From NCBI GenBank assembly GCA_958436475.1, contig CAUBKG010000033.1, positions 1 through 22,905 on the forward strand: 22,905 bases of DNA. Reading direction: 5' to 3'. Positions 12,726 through 21,200 of this stretch are shown piece after piece. This DNA is from an uncultured Clostridia bacterium (lineage in GTDB: Bacteria; Bacillota; Clostridia; Oscillospirales; Acutalibacteraceae). Below the pieces are notes generated by a model. That model was not told where the DNA came from. It saw only the letters and a program-made list of their open reading frames with translations, and searched no databases. Both the position numbers and the translations under genes were made by a program. The stretch's first letter is position 1; every line of letters begins with the position of its first letter.

Positions 12726-15668
12726 ATGAGTGTAACGGTAGGAATCGATATCGGCTCCACCACAGCCAAGGTGGTAGTCATGGAAAACGGGGAGATCCTG
12801 TTTCGGCATTACGAACGGCATTATTCCCGGGTGCGCGAGAAAACGGCGGAGATTCTCGAAAAGGCGGGAAGCGTGCTCCGGGGCAAACGGTTCCAGGCAG
12901 CCGTCTCCGGTTCCGCGGGCATGGGCCTTGCGAAGGCGGCGGGCGTGGATTTTGTGCAGGAGGTTTTTGCCACGGCGGAGGCTGTGCGTAGCTTTGCGGA
13001 CGATACCGATATCGTCATCGAGCTCGGCGGAGAGGATGCAAAAATCATCTTTTTCACCGGCGGCCTCGATGAACGCATGAACGGCTCCTGCGCGGGCGGC
13101 ACCGGCGCGTTCATCGACCAGATGACCTCCCTTCTGGACGTAACTCCCGATGAGCTCGATGAACTGAGCCTCAAGCACCAAAAGATATACCCCATCGCAT
13201 CCCGCTGCGGGGTATTTGCAAAATCCGATATCCAGCCGCTCCTGAACCAGGGCGCCAGCAAGGCCGATATCGCGGCGAGCATCTTCCAGGCGGTGGTGGA
13301 CCAGACCATCACCGGCCTTGCGCAGGGCCGGAAGCTGGAGGGGAAGATCGTGTTCCTCGGCGGGCCGCTTTTCTTTTTCCGGGGCCTGCGGGAGCGTTTT
13401 GTGGAAACGCTCGAGCTGGATGAAGCGCACGCCGTTTTCCCCGAGCTCGCGCAGTTTGCCGTGGCGATGGGCACCGCGATGTACGCGGAAAAGAGCGCCG
13501 GGGTCATGGAATATGACGAGCTGTGCGAAGCCATACGGAACGCGGCGGGAGGTTCTTCCCAGGCCAAGCATCTGCGCCCGCTGTTTGAATCGGAGGAGGA
13601 TTACCGCGAGTTTGCCGCGCGCCATGCAAGGGCGGGCGTGCCGGAGGTGGCGGCGGAAAGCTATGAAGGGGACGCTTATCTCGGCATCGACTGCGGCAGC
13701 ACCACCACCAAGCTCGCGCTGATCAGCGAAGACGCCTCCCTTCTTTATACCTACTATAATTCAAACAAGGGCAACCCCGTGGATATCGTCCGCGAGCAGC
13801 TGCTGCGCATCCGGGCCCTCTGCGGGAACCGGATCAGGATACGGGGCTCTGCGGTCACCGGCTACGGCGAGGACCTGATCCGCAGCGCCTTCCGCGTGGA
13901 TGCAGGGCTGGTGGAAACCATGGCGCATTTCAAGGCCGCGCGCCATTTTGACCCGTCGGTCGATTTCATTTTGGATATCGGCGGGCAGGATATCAAATGC
14001 TTCAAGGTCAAGAACGATTCGATCGACAGCATCATGCTCAACGAAGCCTGCTCCTCCGGCTGCGGCTCGTTTATTGAGACCTTTGCGAAATCCATGGGCT
14101 ATTCCGTGGAGGATTTTGCGAAAAAGGGCCTGTTTGCAAAAAGCCCGGTGGACCTCGGCTCCCGCTGCACGGTGTTTATGAATTCCTCCGTGAAGCAGGC
14201 GCAGAAGGACGGCGCCGGGGTGGAGGACATTTCGGCCGGGCTTTCCATGAGCGTGGTCAAGAACGCCATTTACAAGGTCATCCGCGCGCACAGTGCCAAG
14301 GAGCTGGGCGAAAGCATCGTGGTGCAGGGCGGCACCTTTTTGAACGACGCGGTTCTGCGCAGCTTCGAGCAGGAGCTGGGCGAACACGTGACGCGGCCCT
14401 CCATCGCGGGCCTGATGGGGGCCTACGGCGCGGCGCTGCACGCGAAGAGCCTGGGGCTTCCGGAATCGGGCCTCATGAGCGGGGAAGAGCTCGAAGGCTT
14501 CACACACCAGTCGCGCCCCGCGGCCTGCGGGCTCTGCGCCAACAAGTGCAGCCTCACGGTGAACACCTTTTCCGGCGGTCGGAAGTTTATTTCCGGCAAC
14601 CGCTGCGAGCGCCCCACCGGCCGTGCGAAAAGCCAGGAGCTGCCGAACCTCTTCGAGTATAAGCTCCGGCGGCTTCGGAGCTTTCAGCCGAAGGACGGCG
14701 GGCGCGGCAGGATCGGAATCCCGCTCGGCCTCAATATGATCGAGAACCTGCCCTTCTGGTTCCCCTTTTTAACGAGCCTCGGCTTCGAGGTGGTGCTGTC
14801 GGATATTTCCTCCCGCGAGCTTTATGCCAAGGGGAGGTATTCGATCCCCTCCGATACCGTCTGCTATCCGGCAAAGCTCATGCACGGGCATATCGAAAGC
14901 CTGCTCGAAAAGGGCGTGGATACCATTTTCTACCCCTGCATGACCTATAACTTCAACGAGAAAAAGGGCGATAATCACTTCAACTGCCCGGTGGTCGCCT
15001 ATTATCCGGAGCTGCTCCGCGCGAACATTGCCAAGCTGCGGGGCGTCCGCTTCCTCACCCCCTATCTCTCGCTCGACCCCGGCCAGGGCTTTCAGCGGAA
15101 GGCCTCGGAATTTTTCACGAAGGAATTTCCCGGCATTACGGCGTCTGCGGTCAAACGCGCCGCCAAGGAGGGGTATGCGCGCTATGCGGCGTGGCAGGAG
15201 GACCTGCGGGCAGAGGGGCAAAAGGCGCTTACCTTCGCAAGGGAGCACGGCCTTACCACCATCGTCCTCGCTGGGCGGCCTTATCACATCGATCCGGAGA
15301 TCAACCACGGCATCGACCGCATGATCAGCTCCTTAGGGCTCGTCATCGTTACGGAAGACAGCGTCTGCGACCTCGTTTCGCCGCAGAAGGTGAATGTTCT
15401 CAACCAGTGGACGTACCACGCACGGCTCTACAACGCGGCGAAATTTGTTACCACGCAGAAGAACATGGAGCTCGTGCAGCTCGTCTCCTTCGGCTGCGGG
15501 ATCGACGCCATCACCACCGACGAGGTGCGGGAGATCCTCGAAACGGGCGGCAAGCTATACACCCAGCTCAAAATTGACGATATCAACAACCTCGGAGCGG
15601 TCCGCATCCGCATCCGCAGCCTGCTCGGAGCCCTGGAGGAACGGGAGCTCTCGGCGGCGCAGCAATAG
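12726..15668 (+). CDS. Acyl-CoA dehydratase activase, tandem ASKHA domains plus DUF2229 region
   Basis: A 980-aa protein starting at ATG behind TAGGAG. It has two BadF/BadG/BcrA/BcrD ATPase domains in tandem, opening with GIDIGSTTAKVV (from residue 6) and GIDCGSTTTKLAL (from residue 320). Each keeps a cysteine pair 39 residues apart: C122 (NGSCAGGTGAF) and C161 (SRCGVF), then C442 (NEACSSGCGSF) and C481 (SRCTVF). As I recall, that spacing equals the [4Fe-4S] ligands of the HgdC activator. A cysteine cluster follows (C601, C604, C608, C627), then a DUF2229 region to the end. These proteins use ATP to push an electron into 2-hydroxyacyl-CoA dehydratases or related enzymes. Related proteins are about 1,400 aa in one chain; here the last third is the next gene. 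The dehydratase substrate is unknown. Confidence 0.9.
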   Translation: MSVTVGIDIGSTTAKVVVMENGEILFRHYERHYSRVREKTAEILEKAGSVLRGKRFQAAVSGSAGMGLAKAAGVDFVQEVFATAEAVRSFADDTDIVIELGGEDAKIIFFTGGLDERMNGSCAGGTGAFIDQMTSLLDVTPDELDELSLKHQKIYPIASRCGVFAKSDIQPLLNQGASKADIAASIFQAVVDQTITGLAQGRKLEGKIVFLGGPLFFFRGLRERFVETLELDEAHAVFPELAQFAVAMGTAMYAEKSAGVMEYDELCEAIRNAAGGSSQAKHLRPLFESEEDYREFAARHARAGVPEVAAESYEGDAYLGIDCGSTTTKLALISEDASLLYTYYNSNKGNPVDIVREQLLRIRALCGNRIRIRGSAVTGYGEDLIRSAFRVDAGLVETMAHFKAARHFDPSVDFILDIGGQDIKCFKVKNDSIDSIMLNEACSSGCGSFIETFAKSMGYSVEDFAKKGLFAKSPVDLGSRCTVFMNSSVKQAQKDGAGVEDISAGLSMSVVKNAIYKVIRAHSAKELGESIVVQGGTFLNDAVLRSFEQELGEHVTRPSIAGLMGAYGAALHAKSLGLPESGLMSGEELEGFTHQSRPAACGLCANKCSLTVNTFSGGRKFISGNRCERPTGRAKSQELPNLFEYKLRRLRSFQPKDGGRGRIGIPLGLNMIENLPFWFPFLTSLGFEVVLSDISSRELYAKGRYSIPSDTVCYPAKLMHGHIESLLEKGVDTIFYPCMTYNFNEKKGDNHFNCPVVAYYPELLRANIAKLRGVRFLTPYLSLDPGQGFQRKASEFFTKEFPGITASAVKRAAKEGYARYAAWQEDLRAEGQKALTFAREHGLTTIVLAGRPYHIDPEINHGIDRMISSLGLVIVTEDSVCDLVSPQKVNVLNQWTYHARLYNAAKFVTTQKNMELVQLVSFGCGIDAITTDEVREILETGGKLYTQLKIDDINNLGAVRIRIRSLLGALEERELSAAQQ

Positions 15669-15679
15669 GAGGAACCCCC

Positions 15680-17002
15680 ATGAGTACGGAAATGGAACGC
15701 GTGGTATTTACCAAAGAGATGAAGGAGACGCACACCATCCTCATCCCGATGATGCTCCCCATCCACTTCAAAATGCTTTCCGCCCTCTTTAACCAGCAGG
15801 GCTACCACACGGAGCTTTTGTATAACGACGGGCGCAGCGTGGTGGACGAAGGCCTGCGCAACGTGCATAACGATACCTGCTACCCGGCTCTTCTGGTCAT
15901 CGGCCAGATGCTGGACGCGCTCGCGAGCGGGAAATACGACCCCCACAAGGTCGCCTTCCTCATCACGCAGACGGGCGGCGGCTGCCGCGCCTCGAATTAC
16001 ATCCACCTGCTGCGCAAGGCGCTCAAAAAAAGCGGGTACGGCTATATCCCCGTGATTTCGCTCAATCTCGCGGGGCTCGAAAAAAACCCGGGCTTCGAGC
16101 TGCCCCCCGCCATGCTGATGAAGCTTGCCTACGCGGTCATCGCGGGGGATTTCCTCATGCTGCTGAACAACCAGTGCCGCCCCTATGAGGCGAATCCCGG
16201 CGATACCGGGCGAGTGGTGGAGCATTACTGCAACTATTTTGCCAAATGGTTTGCTTCCGCCAGGTTCGTGCGCTATCAAAAGATTCGCGCGATGTACCCG
16301 GAAATCCTCGAAGCGTTCGATAAGATCCCGAAGAAAAGCGAAACGCGCGCAAGGGTCGGGATCGTGGGGGAAATCTATGTGAAATATTCGCCGCTCGGCA
16401 ACAACCACCTGGAGGAATTCCTCATTTCCGAAGGCGCGGAGCCGGTGGTGCCGGGGCTTCTCGATTTCTGCCTTTACTGCGTGTACAACGGCATTGTAGA
16501 TCACGAGCTCTACGGCACGGCCTGGTATAAAAACGCGGCCATGCGGTTTGCCTACCGCTTCCTGCTCAAGAAGCAGATGGATATGATAAACGCCGTGCGG
16601 GAATACGGCGTATTTGATGCCCCCACCCCCTTCGCCCGCACGAATGAGCTGGCAAATGAGATCATCCACCACGGAGTGAAGATGGGGGAAGGCTGGCTGC
16701 TCACCGCCGAAATGATGGAGCTCATCGAAAGCGGTGTGAACAACATCGTCTGCACCCAGCCCTTTGGCTGCCTGCCGAACCATATCGTGGGCAAGGGCAT
16801 GATGCACGCCATCAAGGAAAAACGCCCGGGAGCCAATATTGTGGCCATCGATTACGATCCCGGAGCGAGCGAAGTAAACCAGCAGAACCGCATTAAGCTG
16901 ATGCTGGCAAACGCGCGGCTCGCGGAGCAGATGACCAAACAGGAAGAGAACCCGGCGGCAGGTGCGGTGCACGCCGGGAAGGAAGCGTCCGCTGTGCAGT
17001 AA
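15680..17002 (+). CDS. Activase C-terminal subunit (2-hydroxyacyl-CoA dehydratase-like), split off as its own gene
   Basis: A 440-aa protein whose sequence corresponds to the final third of the ~1,400-aa activase family: ILIPMMLPIHFKMLSALFNQQGY, NDTCYPALLVIGQMLDAL, ITQTGGGCRASNYIHLLRKAL, and near the end NNIVCTQPFGCLPNHIVGKG and IDYDPGASEVNQQNRIKLM. The fold resembles the HgdB/DUF2229 side of dehydratases. Conserved cysteines in DTCYP, GGGCR, NNQCRPY and CTQPFGCLP may hold a cluster. It starts 11 bp after the upstream stop, and AGGAGG overlaps that stop, so it is a true separate gene and not a frameshift. The two products probably form one complex. A terminator follows. Confidence 0.87.
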   Translation: MSTEMERVVFTKEMKETHTILIPMMLPIHFKMLSALFNQQGYHTELLYNDGRSVVDEGLRNVHNDTCYPALLVIGQMLDALASGKYDPHKVAFLITQTGGGCRASNYIHLLRKALKKSGYGYIPVISLNLAGLEKNPGFELPPAMLMKLAYAVIAGDFLMLLNNQCRPYEANPGDTGRVVEHYCNYFAKWFASARFVRYQKIRAMYPEILEAFDKIPKKSETRARVGIVGEIYVKYSPLGNNHLEEFLISEGAEPVVPGLLDFCLYCVYNGIVDHELYGTAWYKNAAMRFAYRFLLKKQMDMINAVREYGVFDAPTPFARTNELANEIIHHGVKMGEGWLLTAEMMELIESGVNNIVCTQPFGCLPNHIVGKGMMHAIKEKRPGANIVAIDYDPGASEVNQQNRIKLMLANARLAEQMTKQEENPAAGAVHAGKEASAVQ

Positions 17003-17028
17003 GCCCCGGAAAAGGATACAGAGAGGAA

Positions 17029-17070
17029 GGCCCCGGATGCAGGAGAACAACTGCATCCGGAGCCTTTTTT
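17029..17070 (+). terminator. Terminator of the tetR-activase operon
   Basis: A stem of 17029-17042 with 17051-17064 includes the perfect CCGGATGCAG/CTGCATCCGG core, with an 8-nt loop and six T at 17065-17070. Confidence 0.92.
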
Positions 17071-17092
17071 GTGCGGAAATCTTCCGGGTGGA

Positions 17093-17578
17093 TTAATAAT
17101 AAGAAGCAACGTCCCTTTCCGGTACCTCGGAGGCTTCGTTCACAAGGTCTTCCGTCCAGCTGCTGTCGCATCGGTAATAACGATCCCCGAAGGTTCCGTT
17201 TACCCAAAGTGTTTGAGGGCGGCTTGAATTGACGGTGACCGGCTCTCCGCCGCCTTGGGGGAAGAAAAGGACTTCATAGCTTGAGCCTCCCGTCCGGGAT
17301 TCCGGCGTTCGGATACGTTTGTATTCCGCCTGCAGCATGCGGCCTGCGAACTGCTGCGCTTTTGCAGGATCAGCCAGCACCTTTGCTGCAGCCTTTCCGT
17401 GCGTCATATCCGCATAGCGGATCACGATTTTTTCACAGGGCTGCTCCCGAAGCTGCGCGGCACCGGCAATCAGCTTTTCAGCCGGTACCGGGACATTCGC
17501 CTGAACCAGCCAAACGCAGCCGATCGCCAGGGCTGTGGTTGCGATGATGATTGCAATAATTAGGATAATCCGTTTCAT
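17093..17578 (-). CDS. 161-aa membrane-anchored or exported protein of unknown function
   Basis: Read on the minus strand from an ATG behind AAGGGAG. Residues 2-26 form one hydrophobic segment after a short basic start (MKRIILIIAIIIATTALAIGCVWLV). C21 lies in AIGC, a weak lipobox, so a lipoprotein is possible but not convincing; a signal anchor is the simpler view. The soluble part has a helical region (AEKLIAGAAQLREQPCEKIVIRYADMTHGKAAAKVLADPAKAQQFAGRML) and a beta-rich end with VLFFPQGGGEPVTVNSSRPQTLWVNG and WTEDLVNEA. That resembles small clostridial lipoproteins that bind or sense at the surface, but I do not recognise a family. It is the only gene between the activase operon and the MITE at 17614. 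Confidence 0.75.
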   Translation of the reverse strand: MKRIILIIAIIIATTALAIGCVWLVQANVPVPAEKLIAGAAQLREQPCEKIVIRYADMTHGKAAAKVLADPAKAQQFAGRMLQAEYKRIRTPESRTGGSSYEVLFFPQGGGEPVTVNSSRPQTLWVNGTFGDRYYRCDSSWTEDLVNEASEVPERDVASYY

Positions 17579-17613
17579 ATGCTCTCCCTTGTGGAGTTTT
17601 TATAGTTTAATGG

Positions 17614-17889
17614 TACCCTCGGTGTACAAAGGGCAATATGCCAGCAGCAGCCAAAATGAGCGCTGGCTGCGTTCTCGTCCTTGGTGGGAGATTAAGCCCA
17701 CCTTCGTCCTGCGGCCTTGCCAGCCCTGATTTTTGCCCGCCGGCAGGTCCTGCGGAGTTTTTCGGGAGCAAAAACGCCGCAATAGCTAGGCAGACGAGGC
17801 AGCCGGGCTCGCGCCCGGCAACGAGGATAACACCGCTTCGCGGTGTTTCTGCCCCGAAAAACCATATTGACCCTTGTACACCGAGGGTA
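17614..17889. mobile_element. 272-bp MITE with TA target duplication, copy 2, inverted and enlarged
   Basis: Element 17616-17887 has ends CCCTCGGTGTACAAAGGG and, inverted, CCCTTGTACACCGAGGG, flanked by TA (17614-17615 and 17888-17889). It aligns with the reverse complement of 8572-8756, apart from scattered changes and one extra 87-bp block at 17776-17862. The size difference between the copies (272 versus 185) is exactly that block. It lies 35 bp upstream of the 161-aa gene start. Confidence 0.88.
17776..17862. repeat. 87-bp insert within MITE copy 2
   Basis: AAAAAC occurs at 17770-17775 and again at 17857-17862, flanking 81 bp absent from copy 1. The insert holds two tight hairpins: GCCGGGC-TCGC-GCCCGGC (17802-17819) and AACACCGC-TTC-GCGGTGTT (17829-17847). 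The flanking hexamer may be a target duplication, making this a nested palindromic element. Alternatively, copy 1 lost the block by recombination between the hexamers. Confidence 0.7.
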
Positions 17890-17907
17890 GTAAACAACAA
17901 AATAAAT

Positions 17908-17938
17908 ATTATACACTTAAACTTGTAACAGTTGTTAC
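17908..17938 (-). promoter_or_regulatory. Possible minus-strand promoter with palindromic operator
   Basis: TATAAT reads on the minus strand at 17908-17913. The perfect palindrome GTAACA-GT-TGTTAC (17925-17938) covers the expected -35 position, where no good hexamer is seen. If active, it would drive the 161-aa gene through MITE copy 2. Weak evidence. Confidence 0.35.
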
Positions 17939-18026
17939 GAATTCGGAATAGATTTTCTCTTTTTTGCGATGAAACGGTATACGCTGGCTCCAATAAACAG
18001 AGGGAGGCGCGCCGGGCGGGAACCGG

Positions 18027-18046
18027 AAGCGTCCGCACGCTTTTTT
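18027..18046 (+). terminator. Hairpin with T-tract, no gene directly upstream
   Basis: AAGCGT-CCGC-ACGCTT (18027-18042) runs into further T. No plus-strand gene precedes it, so it may be left from a lost gene or shield the downstream promoter from read-through. Confidence 0.5.
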
Positions 18047-18099
18047 GTAAAATAAGCAGAGGCGCGGCAGCATTCTGAATGAATTCACAGCCGAAAAAT

Positions 18100-18143
18100 C
18101 AGGCTTCCGGTATCGTACACTGCTCCCGGGAGCCTGGTTTTAT
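18100..18143. terminator. Second terminator-like hairpin ahead of the YD-repeat gene
   Basis: CAGGCTTCCGG (18100-18110) pairs with CCGGGAGCCTG (18126-18136) with one G.T pair and is followed by GTTTTATAT; AAAAAT precedes it, so it could act both ways. With the hairpin at 18027 it isolates the next promoter. Confidence 0.6.
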
Positions 18144-18207
18144 ATAGCTCCAAAAATCGTAACATCAAACAAAAATATATAAAATTAGGAAATGAATTTA
18201 TTCAATA

Positions 18208-18236
18208 TTTACATTATCGTTTCCACAATATATAAT
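18208..18236 (+). promoter_or_regulatory. Promoter of the YD-repeat gene
   Basis: TTTACA (18208-18213) and TATAAT (18231-18236) are spaced by 17 bp in an AT-rich stretch unlike the surrounding GC-rich DNA. The start codon lies 54 bp after the -10 box behind GGAGGG. Confidence 0.88.
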
Positions 18237-18290
18237 ATTTTATGTAATATTATGGCTTACGCGGCACGGGGCCATTCTGGAGGGTAAAAA

Positions 18291-21200
18291 ATGAAAAGGA
18301 AGTATTTAAAGCGGTCACTTTGTTATGTGCTGATACTGGCGCTTTTGATTGCCAGCATCCCGGCGGGCGTGTTTGCGGCGTCCCCTTCGGCCGCCGGGGA
18401 GCAAGCCCCCCGGCAGCTCACGGAGGAAGAAATCCTCGCAAGCTATCCGGGCGCGGAGGCAGACCCGGGAGAAGCCCGGATCGTAAAGGAACTTCCGGAA
18501 AAGCGCACGGCAAATACCAAACATTTTTTAACCGAAAACCAGTCCTTTGTGGCAATGGTTTATGAAGATTCCGTTCACTATCAGGATGGAGAGGAATGGA
18601 AGGAAATCGATAACACCCTCCAGCTGAAAACGCAGGAGGGCGGAAACGTATATGAAAACACGGATTCCGATGTTTCCGTGCAGATCGCCCAAACGGCGGA
18701 TTCCAGCCAACTGGTAGCGGTGGAAAAGGGCGGGTATCAGATTTCCTGGGGGCTCGCTCCGGCGGCCGGGCCCATGCTGCGGTCGGCGGCGCCTGCCTTC
18801 GGTGCGCCGGCGTTTGAGCTTTATGCGCAGGAAGAAGGGGAAAACAGTGCGGCGCCAATGCTGATGGGCATGGATGAAGCCGCCTCGGAGCAGGGGAATG
18901 CCTCCGAACAGCCGGAGGATATCCTGCAATATAACAGCGAGCAGGCGGCGGTGCAAAATGTGAACAGCGGCGGCGTCTACCGCGATATCCTGCCGGATAT
19001 CGATATCGAATATTATCTGAAATCGGAAACGGTAAAAGAAAATATCATTTTAAAGAGCAGGGCTGCGGCGGGCACGGCCCTCTCCTTCCGGATCAGCCAT
19101 GAGGGGCTGACCGCGTCCATGAACGAAGACGGAAGCGTGGTGCTTGTTTCCTCGGGAACCCCGGCGGAAGAGGTCTACCGCTTCTCTATTCCGTTTATGA
19201 CCGATGCGAACGGCGAAGTGAGCCGTCTGGTCGCCTACCGGCTGGAGGCGGGCGAAGGGCAGAGCACCCTTTCCATCGTGCCGGACGCATCCTGGCTGAA
19301 TGCGGAGGGCCGTGCCTATCCGGTTATCATTGACCCGGTCACGGAAACGAGCAAAAAGAGCACCGATATCACCGATACCTTCATTACCTCCGGCGCCCCG
19401 AACGACGCGGCCGTGGCCAATTATGGCTCCTTCGTAATCGGGCATACGTATGACGAAGGCATCTGCCGCGCATTTGTAAAATTCAACAATCTCCCGGAGC
19501 TGAACCCCGGCGACCTCGTATATAAGGGGTATTTTTCCATCTGGCAGTACATGTTCGATGCAGAGGGGGCGCAGAGCCTGGTGCTCACCGCGCACCGGCC
19601 GGGGAATTGGGCGCGCTCCGTTACCTGGAACACCCAGCCGGGCTACGACAGCACCATTCTGGATCAGGTGACGATCGGGCCGGTTTACAACGCCTCCACC
19701 AACACGATCACCTATACGGAAAAAGCGTTCGACATCACCTCTCAGGTGCGCGAATGGTACAATACCGGCGTCAACAACGGCATCATGATCAAATCCGATG
19801 AAGAGAGCCGCCACGCCATGGGCCGCTTCTTCACCTCGGATTATCCCTTCAACACGCCGGGCAACCGCGAGGGCAGCTCAGACCAGTTCCCGAGCGGCAT
19901 ATTCTATTATAAGAACGCCTCCGGCCTCGAGTCCTGCTGGAGCTATCATGAGCAGTCGGCCGGGCGCGCGGGCACGGGCTATACCAACGATTTCAACGGC
20001 AACCTCGTATATATCCACGATGACGCCGCCACCTCCGGCGGCCTGCTGCCGGTGTCGGTTTCGCATGTGTATAATTTCACGGAATCCGGCAAAACCACCA
20101 AGTTCGGAGCCGGCTGGCAGCTGAATGTAACGGAACAGTTTGCTTCCACAGGGATAGCCAATTATCCGTACGTTTACATCGATTCGGACGGCACGCGACA
20201 TTATTTTTATAAGGACGGCAGCGTCTACCGCGATGAGGACGGGCTGGATCTTAAGGTTACCGTCAATCCAAACATCGAGCTGCGATATACGATGGAAACA
20301 AAAGACGGCGTCGTTTTGAAGTTCGACGACGCGGGCTACATCCGCCGGTATATCGATACGGTGGGCAATGAGATATGGTACAATTACGGAATCGAAAGCG
20401 GCGCCCGGTACCTGTTCAATATCAAAGACGGCGCGGGGCATATGCTCTATTTCACATATGATTACTCCACCCAGCTGCTCCGGAGCATAAAGGACCAGGC
20501 GGGGAGGCTCACCCAGTATACCTATGATACGAACAAGAACCTGACGCGCATCGATTATCCGGACGGCAAATCCACCGCCTTCCAATACGAGAGCGGGCAC
20601 CGGTTAAAGCAGGTGACCTCGCCGGACGGCTATGCCCTGTGCTATGAATATACGCAGGATATGCGGGTCCCGCGCGTTTCGCGCATCACGGAAAAGAACG
20701 GCAGCGAGACCGGGCAGGCCCTGAGCATTTCCTACCGGAACGGAAACACCACCATTTTTGAAAGCTGCGGGATGGACGGCGATATCGGAACCAAGGCGGA
20801 CAATCTCGTTACCACCTGCCATTTCGATAATTTCGGGCGCCCCACCGAGGTTCACGATGATGACGGCAACGCAAACACATATAAATTCTATAACGACGGC
20901 AAACAGAACAACAAGCTGAATATCACCGGCTCCATGCAGCAAATTTCCTGCAGTCCGATCTGCAATCCGGGCTTTGACGAGGGCTTTGCCGATATCTGGT
21001 GGCACGATGGCTTTGTAGACAACCTCGCCTACGGCGTGACCCGCCGCAACAATATCGGGTATATCGGAAACACGTCCATCGAGGTGAGCAAGCCGAACGA
21101 GTGCGTGCCGGTGGGCGTCACCCAGAGCCTCACGCTGGATGCGGGCACCTATACGCTTTCCGCCTATGTAAAGCCCGGCGCCATCACGGGAGAAGGCGGC

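Noticed and set aside
12726..17002. Activase broken by a frameshift or premature stop
   Set aside because: The second frame has its own AGGAGG site, ATG and proper spacing, and no sequence seems lost at the junction, so gene fission fits better.
15428..17056. Minus-strand open frame of 542 codons across the activase genes
   Set aside because: It is antisense to two genes with well conserved motifs and begins inside the terminator region.
17938..18075. Remnant of a minus-strand membrane protein ending in LFIGASVYRFIAKKRK
   Set aside because: A short open frame of about 50 codons reads like a membrane-protein tail, but it has no start, runs through the hairpin at 18027, and cannot be told from chance.
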